Source of the DNA: Ekhidna sp051379705
GTDB lineage: Bacteria > Bacteroidota > Bacteroidia > Cytophagales > Cyclobacteriaceae
DNA length: 64,000 bases
NCBI RefSeq assembly: GCF_051379705.1
Contig: NZ_CP179868.1
Location: forward strand, 992,001-1,056,000
Reading direction: 5' to 3'
A program made the position numbers and the translations under genes. Positions within the stretch are counted from its first letter, which is position 1. Each line of letters opens with the position of its first letter. Of this stretch, positions 55,715 to 64,000 are shown piece by piece. The notes below the pieces were generated by a model. The model did no database searches and was not told where the DNA came from. It saw only the letters and a program-made list of their open reading frames with translations.

Positions 55715-56046
55715 TTTTTAAATCTTTTCTCTTTTTCCATTAAAGAGTCCACCACCGCACTGTAGATCTTTTCAAATTCATTCGGATTATCCACGTAATA
55801 GTTGAAACTCCGCTCATATTGATCTTGGGTAATTCCCAAATCTTTAAACAACAGTTTTTCGTAGTGATCGTACACAGCTTGCGTGCTATCAACAGGTGCA
55901 ACAGGCACTTTATTGATTTTGGCCTCAAGCAAATGAACTTCTGTCATTACTTTCACCATTTGTTCACGGCCAATAAGGTCATCCGGCTCATTTGAGCCAG
56001 AGCATGAGCAAACTATTACAAGAGCGGTTAAAAAAATGTTTTTCAA
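55711..56046 (-). CDS. DUF4296 lipoprotein
   Basis: Lipoprotein of 111 residues with lipobox IVCSC (near residue 15). The mature part fits DUF4296 as I know it: EQMVKVMTEVHLLEAKI, then YDHYEKLLFKDLGITQDQYERSFNYYVDNP. Function unknown; Bacteroidota carry it widely. It is the first gene of the long leftward operon and overlaps mutS2 by 4 bases. Confidence 0.85.
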   Translation of the reverse strand: MKNIFLTALVIVCSCSGSNEPDDLIGREQMVKVMTEVHLLEAKINKVPVAPVDSTQAVYDHYEKLLFKDLGITQDQYERSFNYYVDNPNEFEKIYSAVVDSLMEKEKRFKK

Positions 56047-56180
56047 ATCAGTCTATAAATTCGTGAAAATATAATTTTGAAGGTCAAAGCGTGTTTTGAT
56101 CTTTGGCAAAGATCATACATGCATTGCAATTATCAATGATGCCATATTAATGCCAAACTTGATAGCGCAAAAAACTCAAT

Positions 56181-57065
56181 ATGAAGGATATCCTTAAAAG
56201 ACTAAGAAGGTACGAGATACGCATTCGCAAAGCGATTAATTCGCAGATGCAGGGGGACTTCCATTCCATCTTCAAAGGATCTGGACTGGAATTCGATGAT
56301 GTGCGTCCTTATCAATGGGGTGATGATGTTCGAAACATTGATTGGAAGGTTACTGCCAAAGGTCATGGCACTTTCATGAAAACATTTATTGAGGAGAAGG
56401 AACAAACTGTGTTTTTCCTGCTGGATGTGTCCGCATCTCAGGAAATTGGAAAAGATAATCGGCAAAAAATTGATTTGGCCAAAGAAATGGCAGGATTACT
56501 AGCGCTATCGGCTATTCGAGAAGGCAGCAAGGTTGGACTTTTGTGCTATTCTGATCAGGTTGAGGATTACGTGAAGCCTAGTAAAACGGTTAAGCATGCT
56601 TATGAAATAATTAATCGAATGTTTACACTCAAGCCTAAGTCAAGAAAGACTAATCTGGATGAAGGTATCAAGTACACATTAAACCTGCTCAACAAGAAAG
56701 CCATAGTGTTCATCATATCGGATTTTATTGATGAAAATTTTACACATTCCATGCGTGGGCTTGCCAGAAAGCACGATTTAGTAGTGGTTCATATTTCTGA
56801 TAAGCGAGAGTCCGCCATACCACATCTAGGTATTGTTCCTTTATATGAAAAAGAATCAGGTAAGACTGTATGGCTCAATACTTCTTCCAAAGAATTCAAA
56901 AATGCGGTTGATAAAACACATGGCAAAAACAAAGACTCTCTGGAAAATTTTTGCAAGAGAAATGATGTAAACTATGTATCCATAGGTACTGAAGATGATT
57001 ACGTACCTAAGCTTATCAAACTATTCAGACATAGAAATAGAAGTAATGCGAGAAGGACAAGGTAA
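56181..57065 (+). CDS. DUF58 domain protein
   Basis: Cytoplasmic protein of 294 residues. The DUF58 signature DVRPYQWGDDVRNIDWKVTA is at about residues 40-59, and a VWA-like fold follows (FFLLDVSASQEIG with a MIDAS-like DVSAS). DUF58 proteins work with MoxR AAA ATPases and BatA-type VWA proteins. The usual upstream moxR gene is absent here. It overlaps the next gene by 20 bases, which then overlaps the VWA gene by 11. Confidence 0.92.
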   Translation: MKDILKRLRRYEIRIRKAINSQMQGDFHSIFKGSGLEFDDVRPYQWGDDVRNIDWKVTAKGHGTFMKTFIEEKEQTVFFLLDVSASQEIGKDNRQKIDLAKEMAGLLALSAIREGSKVGLLCYSDQVEDYVKPSKTVKHAYEIINRMFTLKPKSRKTNLDEGIKYTLNLLNKKAIVFIISDFIDENFTHSMRGLARKHDLVVVHISDKRESAIPHLGIVPLYEKESGKTVWLNTSSKEFKNAVDKTHGKNKDSLENFCKRNDVNYVSIGTEDDYVPKLIKLFRHRNRSNARRTR

Positions 57066-57948
57066 AAGTTTGCTGGCTGCAATTGCTATTCTGTGCACAT
57101 TGAATTTGCATGCACAGGAAATCTCTGTAAAAGGAGGTTTTGTTGAAGATAGTCTGCTTATCGGACAAGACGTAAGGTTTTGGATGTCTGCAACCTATCC
57201 TCCTTCTATGGAAATGGTTTTTCCTGACAGCCTTTATTCATTCAATCCATTTGAGATCAATGGAAAACAGTACTTTCCTACTCAAATCAAAGGTGACCTG
57301 GCGTATGATAGCACGATCTACACGATTCAATCATTTGAGATCGATCAGGTTCAATATCTGAAATTGCCGGCAATAGTTCTGAATGGAAGCGACTCTCTAG
57401 TGCTTGAAACACCTCTCGACTCTATCTATCTAACTGAGCTTGCTCCGGTTATCACTGACACCACTGCACTCAAAACCAACCTAGATTATCAACTTGTAGA
57501 TACACAGTTCAATTATCCATTGATGTATTACATCCTTGGCGGACTCGCACTACTATCTATCATCTTGCTATTAATATTTGGAAAGCGAATCATCAAATGG
57601 TTTAAGCTAAGGAGGTTGCGCACCCAGTATGAGCAATTCTCGGAGGTATTCAACTCATATATAAAGAAGCTTAAAGTAGATCCCGATCCAGATCTTGCAG
57701 AAAAGGCATTGGTGCTATGGAAGAGTTATCAACAAAAATTGGATAAAGTGCCGTTTTCCGTGTTGACCACAAAGGAAATTTTAAGTCAGGATTTTGCTCA
57801 GGAATTAGAGAAACCTTTAAGATCTGTTGATCGAGTAGTTTATGGAAAACGAGTACAAGAAGATGTTTTCCAGGATTTTGAACAAATCGATGATTTTACA
57901 CAAGATCGATATTCGAAAAAAGTAGAGGAGATCAAAAATGGAAAATAA
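57046..57948 (+). CDS. Bat-operon membrane protein (DUF4381-like)
   Basis: Protein of 300 residues from the ATG at 57046, giving a clear signal peptide (about 1-24, ending NLHAQ). The extracytoplasmic N-terminal half resembles a BatD-type beta domain (GGFVEDSLLIGQDVRFWM); a membrane helix lies at about 180-200, and the C-terminal half is cytoplasmic. It sits between DUF58 and VWA genes, as such proteins do in Bacteroidota Bat operons. A link between periplasmic and cytoplasmic parts of the complex is plausible. Confidence 0.82.
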   Translation: MREGQGKSLLAAIAILCTLNLHAQEISVKGGFVEDSLLIGQDVRFWMSATYPPSMEMVFPDSLYSFNPFEINGKQYFPTQIKGDLAYDSTIYTIQSFEIDQVQYLKLPAIVLNGSDSLVLETPLDSIYLTELAPVITDTTALKTNLDYQLVDTQFNYPLMYYILGGLALLSIILLLIFGKRIIKWFKLRRLRTQYEQFSEVFNSYIKKLKVDPDPDLAEKALVLWKSYQQKLDKVPFSVLTTKEILSQDFAQELEKPLRSVDRVVYGKRVQEDVFQDFEQIDDFTQDRYSKKVEEIKNGK

Positions 57949-58981
57949 GACAATTGATTGGTTTTCATTCGAATGGTTTACGCCATCCACTCTTCAGAAT
58001 TTTGATTGGGCCAACCCACTTTGGTTTTATGCCATGTTTGCTATCCCTGTATTATTTTTATTGAGGTGGCTAATCGTTACACGGTTTAATCAAAAACTGC
58101 CTGTTGCACTCACAAAGAAGGACTTGAGCAGCGACCCTATTACCTATTTGAGATTTATTCCTCCAATCTTTTTTATCCTAAGTCTTCTCTTAATTATGAC
58201 TAGCCTGGCTCGTCCACAAACAACCAATGAGCAAGTGGAGCAATGGAGTGAAGGTATTGATATCGTTTTGAATATTGACATTTCAGAGTCCATGCAGATT
58301 ATGGATTTTCTTCCTAATCGATTGGAAGCCGCCAAAGAAGTCGCTCGAAATTTTGTTGCAGGCAGATTCCAGGATCGAATTGGATTGGTCATATTTTCCG
58401 GCGATGCACTACCCTCGTGCCCACTCACAACGGACTATGGTCTACTCTATGAGCTAATTGAGGATATTGATTTTGATAAGATAGAAAGCAGAGGAACTGC
58501 GATTGGAAATGCTGTAACCTCCGGTATCAATTTTCTGCGTGAGTCTGAGTCAGAATCAAAAGTGATGATTCTTTTAAGTGATGGTGACAATACAGCCGGA
58601 AATGTAGATCCAATCACGGCAGCCAATTTGGCAAATGCCTACAACATTAAAATGTATGTGATCGCCATTGGTAGAGATGGGAAAGTGCCTTTTGGAACCG
58701 ACTTTTTCGGAAGACCAAGATTAGTTGAAAATACGTTTGATGAGTCTACTCTTAGAGAAATTGCCAAAATTGGCAATGGAAAATTCTATCGTGTTTCAGA
58801 CAAAGAAGCGCTTGTCCAGGTATTTGATGAGATTGATCGTCTGGAAAAGGCCGATATTAAGGAGACGCGATATAAGGATACAACAGATTTCTACTATGTC
58901 TATTTGAAGTGGGCCGCTATGTTTTTGCTACTTTGGTTACTGACTAAGTCAACATTTGTAACTAATGTTTTAACTGACTAA
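57938..58981 (+). CDS. batA: BatA-like VWA membrane protein
   Basis: Protein of 347 residues: two N-terminal membrane helices (about 28-47 and 72-91), a von Willebrand A domain (about 105-300) and a C-terminal helix (about 322-342). The metal-ion-dependent adhesion site is intact: Asp114, Ser116 and Ser118 in NIDISESMQ, the threonine in RGTAIGNAV, and the aspartate in LLSDGDNT. BatA proteins are tied to aerotolerance and envelope stress in Bacteroides. The operon ends here without batB, batC or a full batD. Confidence 0.9.
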   Translation: MENKTIDWFSFEWFTPSTLQNFDWANPLWFYAMFAIPVLFLLRWLIVTRFNQKLPVALTKKDLSSDPITYLRFIPPIFFILSLLLIMTSLARPQTTNEQVEQWSEGIDIVLNIDISESMQIMDFLPNRLEAAKEVARNFVAGRFQDRIGLVIFSGDALPSCPLTTDYGLLYELIEDIDFDKIESRGTAIGNAVTSGINFLRESESESKVMILLSDGDNTAGNVDPITAANLANAYNIKMYVIAIGRDGKVPFGTDFFGRPRLVENTFDESTLREIAKIGNGKFYRVSDKEALVQVFDEIDRLEKADIKETRYKDTTDFYYVYLKWAAMFLLLWLLTKSTFVTNVLTD

Positions 58982-59066
58982 GCCAATCATATAGCTTAAG
59001 TGGTTTGAATTAGGTGCTAGCTTTTTAATAACTTAAAAGTCTAAACACCAATCCTATAACCTGACC

Positions 59067-62000
59067 ATGGCTAAAATTTCAATCAGCGTATACCTATTAT
59101 TTTTCTCGATACTATCGCTTGCTCAAGAGGTTTCTACAAGTGAACCTGACAGCATCACAGCAAAGCGTGCTGAAGGGTATTATCAGGCAGCATTTGATTT
59201 ACTTAGGAGGAATACAGATTTTAGAAATGCGGAAATAAAATTTGATTCTGCGTTGTTTCTTTTTGAACATATTAAAGATAGCGCCAGACATGTCGAAACA
59301 TTAGTAGGAAAAAGCTGGTGTTACATATTCCAAGAGGATTATGAGGAAGCAGAAAATATCTGCAAGATGGCCTACAAGTTGTCAGAAAAATATCAAAACA
59401 AGAGATTAGATGTGGTTTGTAGGCAACTAGGAATTGTTTACGAATATATTTCAGATTATCAATTATCTGAAAAATTCATGTTAAAATCCCGTGATATAAG
59501 AGAAGAAAAGTATGGAAAAACCCATAATGCCTATGCGCAAATCCTAGCAGACCTTTCAGTCCTTTATGACAGGATGGGTAGCTATGCAAAAGCTCTGGAA
59601 TACCGTTTTCAAGCCAATGATATTTACGAAAAAAACGGGTTTCGCATTAATCGGAAAATCAATGCTCACTTGAATATAGGGTCTATCTACTACAAGTTTA
59701 GTGATTATAAGAAGATGCTGGAACATTCGCTTAAAGGCCTTGAGATGTCACTCGAAGAGTATGGTGAGAATCGAATAACAGCGCTATTGCTCGAAAATGC
59801 AGGAATCGCATATATGGGGCTAGGCCAGCTGGAAAAATCAAGAGAACACTCCTTGAAATCACTGAGAATTAGAAGCGAGTTGTATCCTAACGGTCACTTC
59901 ACTATTGGTAGTACTTACGCTAATCTAGCAAGTGTTGAATATCGATATCGAAATTATGATTCCGCAGCTTATTATTACAGAAATTCACTTGAAGTATATA
60001 GCAATTCACTAGGCGAAAATCATGCATACGCCATCAATGCTTTAGAGAATATAGGTGTATCATACATGCGCGACGATAGTTCATTTCGTACTTCCGAAGC
60101 GTCAATAGCTGAAGCTTTTCTAATACAGGCGCTTGAAAAAAAAATAGAAAAATATGGAGAAAACCATATTGAAATAGCTAAGACTTATTCAAACCTTGGA
60201 GCCTTAAATCGGTTAGCTGGAAATTACAAGCAATCACTTACCTATTTGAATAAGTCTCTCAATATTCATAACCAAAAAATGGGTGAAATTGGAAACATAC
60301 AATGCAACACCTACAGGAATTTGTTTAAGCTTTATTTCGCAGAGGGATTCTACACGGAAGCATTAGATGCGATAAATAAGGCAATGGTTAGCAATGGTAG
60401 TATGTTAACCAAAGATCCTTACCTACCTCCATTTTCTAATAGCTACAATGTAATTGCAAAAACGTTTGAGCTTATAGATTTAAAGATTGAACTTCTTAGG
60501 GAAATCAATCCTAAGAGTGCGCCTCAGATGATTATCCAACATATTGACACGCTTATCAAAATCACTTCGCAGGTGAAAGAAGATTTTTCAAATAGAACTG
60601 ATCTGGAAAACCTAGTAGAGCGCTACCATCATTTTATGGGGCTTGGTGTTAGTGAATCAATTAGTCTCATTTCTAACGAGTCGAATGATAAAAATCTAAT
60701 GGGCAAAGCCTTCCAGTTTGCAGAGTCTGCGAAGGGTAACTTATTGGTCGATCAACTGCAACGAATGAATGCTCAAAGCTTTGCAAAGGTGCCCGATTCC
60801 TTACTTCTCAGAGAAAAAGTATTACTAGATAAATTGGCAAAGAATAAAAACAAGACCGCAGAGAACGACTCAATTGAAGTGGTCATTGAAGAGGAACGAT
60901 TTGCCATTAATAGGGAAATAAATGAACTAGAGAAAGTTCTAAAAAATGAATACCCCTCCTATTATTCCTTGAGAAATAGCCCAGTAAAAGTTGATCTGGA
61001 TCGATTGAAACAACTATCGGAAGAAGAAGACCTCAATATTTTAAGCTACTTTGTAGTAGATGATGCGATTTACTCATTTCTAATTACGAAAAATAAACTC
61101 AGCACTTTTAAAAAAGAACTAGGTTCAAAGGCGTTTTTAGATGAACAAATTAGTCGTTTCAGGGATGGACTCATTAACGTCAATGAAGAATATATTGATG
61201 CTTCAAAGGAGCTCTACCAACTTCTATTCGAAGAGGTAAAACCTGTCTTGGAACCTAATTCCAAACTCGTGATTATCCCGGATAATACTCTTGCATTGAT
61301 CCCATTTGAACTCCTCATGGATGATTCGGAAAAGATACTCCTGGAAGATTACGCCATTACTTATTCGTATAGCATCAAGCAGTTTTTACTTGCTTATGAA
61401 GCAAAGAAGAAGGCAGCGAACCAGTACGTGGGTTTTGCCCCAAGCTTTAACGCTAGCTTGACGGAAGATCCGGTAAGAGGAGAGATCAGTCAACTACCGG
61501 GAGCACTGAAAGAAGTCAATACAGTTCTGAAATTTCTAAAAGGCAGATCTTACCTAAATGAGGAGGCGAGTGAAAGCAATTTCAAAAATATAGCTGGAGA
61601 ATATTCCCTGATACACCTAGCTACCCATGCAATCATGAATGATCGCGAACCTGATAAATCCAGACTGATGTTCAACATCGAAAATGATACACTCAACGAT
61701 GGTGATTTGCATGCATATGAAATTTACAACATGGATATTAACTCAGACTTGGTTACGCTGAGTGCCTGCAATACCGGAATGGGTAAAATCCAGAATGGAG
61801 AAGGATTACAAAGCCTTGGAAAGGCTTTTTTGTATGCGGGGTGTCCCAACTTAATCATGAGTCACTGGAAAGTTAATGATGAATCTACTGCTGAATTAAT
61901 GGGATATTTATATAAAAACCTGAATGATGGATTAAGCAAAGATGAAGCGTTAAGACAGGCAAAACTTACGTATCTAAAAAACGCAGACCCTGTAAAATCT

Positions 62001-62141
62001 CATCCGTATTACTGGGCTGGATTTACATTTATGGGCAATCCGGAACCCCTGAATTCAAATGAAGAAAGTCGTAAATGGTGGTTGCTGATATTCCCTGTGC
62101 TAATCGTTATTTTCCTCGCAGCTAGGAAACGTCAAAGCTGA
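59067..62141 (+). CDS. Membrane-anchored TPR-CHAT protease
   Basis: Protein of 1024 residues: a signal peptide (about 1-19), tetratricopeptide repeats (about 30-470; e.g. HNAYAQILADLSVLYDRMG), a helical linker, a CHAT caspase-like domain (about 690-1000) and a C-terminal membrane helix (about 1003-1018, then RKRQS). The catalytic pair is intact: His854 in HLATHA and Cys901 in SACNTG. Signal peptide plus C-terminal anchor place the protease in the periplasm. Its 3' end overlaps by 10 bases the convergent anti-sigma-like gene, whose product has a periplasmic TPR domain. A regulated protease for that target is a fair hypothesis. Confidence 0.9.
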   Translation: MAKISISVYLLFFSILSLAQEVSTSEPDSITAKRAEGYYQAAFDLLRRNTDFRNAEIKFDSALFLFEHIKDSARHVETLVGKSWCYIFQEDYEEAENICKMAYKLSEKYQNKRLDVVCRQLGIVYEYISDYQLSEKFMLKSRDIREEKYGKTHNAYAQILADLSVLYDRMGSYAKALEYRFQANDIYEKNGFRINRKINAHLNIGSIYYKFSDYKKMLEHSLKGLEMSLEEYGENRITALLLENAGIAYMGLGQLEKSREHSLKSLRIRSELYPNGHFTIGSTYANLASVEYRYRNYDSAAYYYRNSLEVYSNSLGENHAYAINALENIGVSYMRDDSSFRTSEASIAEAFLIQALEKKIEKYGENHIEIAKTYSNLGALNRLAGNYKQSLTYLNKSLNIHNQKMGEIGNIQCNTYRNLFKLYFAEGFYTEALDAINKAMVSNGSMLTKDPYLPPFSNSYNVIAKTFELIDLKIELLREINPKSAPQMIIQHIDTLIKITSQVKEDFSNRTDLENLVERYHHFMGLGVSESISLISNESNDKNLMGKAFQFAESAKGNLLVDQLQRMNAQSFAKVPDSLLLREKVLLDKLAKNKNKTAENDSIEVVIEEERFAINREINELEKVLKNEYPSYYSLRNSPVKVDLDRLKQLSEEEDLNILSYFVVDDAIYSFLITKNKLSTFKKELGSKAFLDEQISRFRDGLINVNEEYIDASKELYQLLFEEVKPVLEPNSKLVIIPDNTLALIPFELLMDDSEKILLEDYAITYSYSIKQFLLAYEAKKKAANQYVGFAPSFNASLTEDPVRGEISQLPGALKEVNTVLKFLKGRSYLNEEASESNFKNIAGEYSLIHLATHAIMNDREPDKSRLMFNIENDTLNDGDLHAYEIYNMDINSDLVTLSACNTGMGKIQNGEGLQSLGKAFLYAGCPNLIMSHWKVNDESTAELMGYLYKNLNDGLSKDEALRQAKLTYLKNADPVKSHPYYWAGFTFMGNPEPLNSNEESRKWWLLIFPVLIVIFLAARKRQS

Positions 62142-62818
62142 TCGAGAATATCTCTCGACTTGGCTCCCAATCCATCATCCTGGCTTGTAACTATGCTCAA
62201 TATTTCCTTAGCATTGTTGATTTGACCAAGTTTAATATGGATGAGTGCTCGGTACCATAAACTAATTTTAAAATACTTGGATGACTCGGAAATTTGATTT
62301 AGCTCATCAAGAGCTTCTTTATATTTTCCCAATTCAATCAAACAAATACCTGCATACAGGTTATATCCTGCCTGATTATTCTCACTTTGCAACTGAAGCA
62401 TTAGATCATATGCCTCGTTGTATTCTCCATTCTGATAAGCTGAAAAAGCTTCTCTCTCCAAGTCATTGCTAACATCACCTCCTCTTACCTCTCCAAATTC
62501 ATATACTCCATAAGGCTCGTAATAATCGGTATAAATTGATTGTGGGCTACTTGAGTCTGAAAAGAAAAAGTAGCTGATAATCAGGAGTGGGATCAATGCT
62601 GCTGCTACATACCAGTACTTTGAACGAGCGCTATCCTTTTGCAGCATATTTTTCAACCGATCTCTTTCGGCAAAGGCGATTCCTTTCATCATCATATGCT
62701 CTTTTTCTACAGCTTCCCTTAATTCAGCATCATTATCCATATCAGCCTCAAAGTCCGCTTTTTCTTTCGGAGAAAGTTCATTGGTGATGTATGCCCGTAT
62801 CCGCTCTATTTCTTCCAT
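62132..62818 (-). CDS. Membrane anti-sigma-like protein with periplasmic TPR domain
   Basis: Protein of 228 residues. The cytoplasmic N-terminus (1-67) has the look of an anti-sigma helical domain (RIRAYITNELSPKEKADFEADMDND), one membrane helix follows (about 68-86), and the periplasmic part (about 120-228) has TPR-like helices (AYQNGEYNEAYDLMLQ, LGKYKEALDELNQI). Its start overlaps the ECF sigma-factor gene by 13 bases, the usual sign of a sigma/anti-sigma pair. No zinc-binding HxxxCxxC motif is present. Confidence 0.85.
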   Translation of the reverse strand: MEEIERIRAYITNELSPKEKADFEADMDNDAELREAVEKEHMMMKGIAFAERDRLKNMLQKDSARSKYWYVAAALIPLLIISYFFFSDSSSPQSIYTDYYEPYGVYEFGEVRGGDVSNDLEREAFSAYQNGEYNEAYDLMLQLQSENNQAGYNLYAGICLIELGKYKEALDELNQISESSKYFKISLWYRALIHIKLGQINNAKEILSIVTSQDDGLGAKSRDILDQL

Positions 62819-63351
62819 ACCTTCTCTTTTAAGTATCTAACACACCTTGATTTTTGCACTTTTAGGACATTTTTATCTGAATAACCAAGCGTCACCGCAA
62901 TCTGCTGTAAGCTCATCGACTGATAATAAAACAGCTTAAGTATCGACTTACAAGGTTCTTTCATGGCAGTAAAGTGCTCTTTCAACTGTTGTGTCAATTC
63001 ATTTTCCCCTTCCTCTTCTTCGACCCATTCCCGATAATAAATCTGAACTTCGTCCACTTTATCGTCTTGTCGCTTTTGAAGCTTAAATCTCTTGAGCAAT
63101 TGATTCCTACAAACAGCAAATAGATAGGTTTTAAGTGTGCATTTCAAATCAGCCAACTTCCCATCGAGAGCCGCCTCATACAATACAATGACCGCATCCT
63201 GATACACATCTTCAAATAAATTATCATCACCAAAATGCTTCATTAACCAGTTTCTAGCCTCTTTCTTGTAGAGGCTATACACCTTTTTAAAAGCATGTTC
63301 GTCACCCTGAGATAACCGATCAATAATATTTCTTTCACTGGTTGCTTCCAC
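62806..63351 (-). CDS. ECF sigma factor
   Basis: Sigma-70 family protein of 181 residues. Region 2 is at about 20-90 (DNLFEDVYQDAVIVLYE, LKTYLFAVCRNQLLKRF) and region 4 at about 120-178 (ILKLFYYQSMSLQQIAVTLGYSDKNVLKVQKSRCVRYLK). It is coupled to the downstream anti-sigma-like gene and is divergent from a secreted Ig-like protein gene, which could be a target. An inverted GTTAACA repeat lies in the divergent region. Confidence 0.92.
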   Translation of the reverse strand: MEATSERNIIDRLSQGDEHAFKKVYSLYKKEARNWLMKHFGDDNLFEDVYQDAVIVLYEAALDGKLADLKCTLKTYLFAVCRNQLLKRFKLQKRQDDKVDEVQIYYREWVEEEEGENELTQQLKEHFTAMKEPCKSILKLFYYQSMSLQQIAVTLGYSDKNVLKVQKSRCVRYLKEKVWKK

Positions 63352-63377
63352 TATTTAGTGTTTCATCAGCCAAAATA

Positions 63378-63419
63378 GTTAACACCTCCTCGAAAAAAAA
63401 TTTTTACTCTGCTGTTAAC
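63378..63419. promoter_or_regulatory. Inverted GTTAACA pair in a divergent promoter region
   Basis: GTTAACA at 63378-63384 and its complement TGTTAAC at 63413-63419 flank 28 bases that include AAAAAAAATTTTT. The pair lies between the sigma-factor gene and the divergent secreted-protein gene, where operators for either would be expected. The sites may also be chance. Confidence 0.3.
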
Positions 63420-63465
63420 CTCTCCACTTCTCCGCTATTAAGGGTTGAACAAAATCGCATATGCC

Positions 63466-64000
63466 ATGAAAAAATTACCAATCTTTATTCCTTTTCTTTT
63501 ATTCAACCTTCTTTTAAATCTCTCCACTTCATTTGCACAACCTGTACTCCAGACCTTCAGTCCTGAAGATGATGCGACTGGCATACCTATCGAAGGAGAT
63601 ATTGTATGGACTTTTGATAAAAATGTTGTTATCGCAGATGATAGCAGAATTATACTCAAGGTATCAGGAAGCAACGCTGTAGTTCCAGCAAGCGTAACTG
63701 CCAGTGGGTCTGATGTCATCATTAACCCGACAGAAAACTTATCCTATTTGACTACCTATTATGTAACGTATCTTTTTGGAGGAATAACTGACACTGGAGG
63801 AAATGACTTTGGAGGTCTGACCTCTAGCTATGGATTCACAACCGAATCAGAGTTTGATACTAAACGTCCTGTCGCAGAATTGCTATCCCCATCTTATGGT
63901 GCAATAAATGTTTCCAGGTCTGATAACATCGTTATTACTTTCGATGAGGAGGTGCAAATCCTTGACCCTGGCAAAATTAGAATCAGGCTGGATAGCAATG
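63466..64000 (+). CDS. Secreted protein with SbsA/Ig-like domains, cut by the window end
   Basis: Open reading frame from the ATG at 63466 to the window edge (178 codons seen, no stop). It has a signal peptide (about 1-24, ending TSFAQ), then at least two Big_5/SbsA-like Ig repeats: FSPEDDATGIPIEGDIVWTF ... TYYVTYLFGGITD and LLSPSYGAINVSRSDNIVITF. Bacteroidota proteins with such repeats are usually large surface proteins, often with a T9SS domain at the unseen C-terminus. It is divergent from the ECF sigma gene. Confidence 0.85.
   Translation, partial: MKKLPIFIPFLLFNLLLNLSTSFAQPVLQTFSPEDDATGIPIEGDIVWTFDKNVVIADDSRIILKVSGSNAVVPASVTASGSDVIINPTENLSYLTTYYVTYLFGGITDTGGNDFGGLTSSYGFTTESEFDTKRPVAELLSPSYGAINVSRSDNIVITFDEEVQILDPGKIRIRLDSN

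Noticed and set aside
1..64000. tRNA or rRNA genes in intergenic gaps.
   Set aside because: The gaps are short and I saw no cloverleaf-type or rRNA-like sequence by eye; a dedicated tRNA scan was not possible.

Overview
The window looks like a chromosomal segment of a gliding member of the Bacteroidota, probably order Cytophagales. Evidence is the gldA-gldF-gldG gliding cluster, a PorP/SprF-family protein, proteins with type A and type B type IX secretion (T9SS) sorting domains, many short SPI/SPII signal peptides, AT-rich DNA and few Shine-Dalgarno sequences. I see no rRNA, tRNA, insertion sequence, integrase or CRISPR array, and no gene-free stretch longer than 300 bases. Genus cannot be fixed from the sequence.

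Region 1 (1-12.5 kb) is mostly housekeeping: a TlpA-like thioredoxin, an arginase-family ureohydrolase, a SixA-like phosphatase, topA, a sigma factor with a four-helix membrane partner, dnaN, the gldA-gldF-gldG-DUF4340 operon, an FMN reductase and a DinB-like protein. Region 2 (12.5-30.5 kb) is a surface region. It holds a TPR-CHAT protease and, convergent with it, a four-gene operon: a 2094-residue fibre-like protein with 18 near-identical 46-residue repeats, a type B sorting-domain protein, PorP/SprF, and a TPR-PD40-OmpA-LysM protein. A type A T9SS cargo and small lipoproteins follow.

Region 3 (30.5-37.9 kb) carries a flavoprotein, a cupin, a second sigma factor/four-helix pair, a GNAT acetyltransferase, sppA, folK and a TauE-like transporter. 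Region 4 (37.9-56 kb) is a glycan region. Rightward genes encode a Wzx-like flippase, a YfhO protein and a sulfotransferase. Facing them is a tightly packed leftward run of 13 genes from a DUF4296 lipoprotein and mutS2 through cytochrome b5, sugar-modifying enzymes, an HTTM-DCC fusion, ATP-grasp and HAD proteins to a WecE/PglD-like/WecF set that should make and transfer a Fuc4NAc-type sugar.

Region 5 (56-64 kb) has a reduced Bat-type operon (DUF58, membrane protein, VWA/BatA), a second TPR-CHAT protease with a C-terminal membrane anchor, a membrane anti-sigma-like protein and its ECF sigma factor, and the start of an Ig-like secreted protein cut by the window edge.

The strongest candidates for undescribed biology are the repeat-fibre/PorP/OmpA-LysM operon, and the CHAT protease / anti-sigma / sigma locus, whose predicted topologies would let the protease meet the anti-sigma factor in the periplasm. 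Both functions are inferences from sequence and context.
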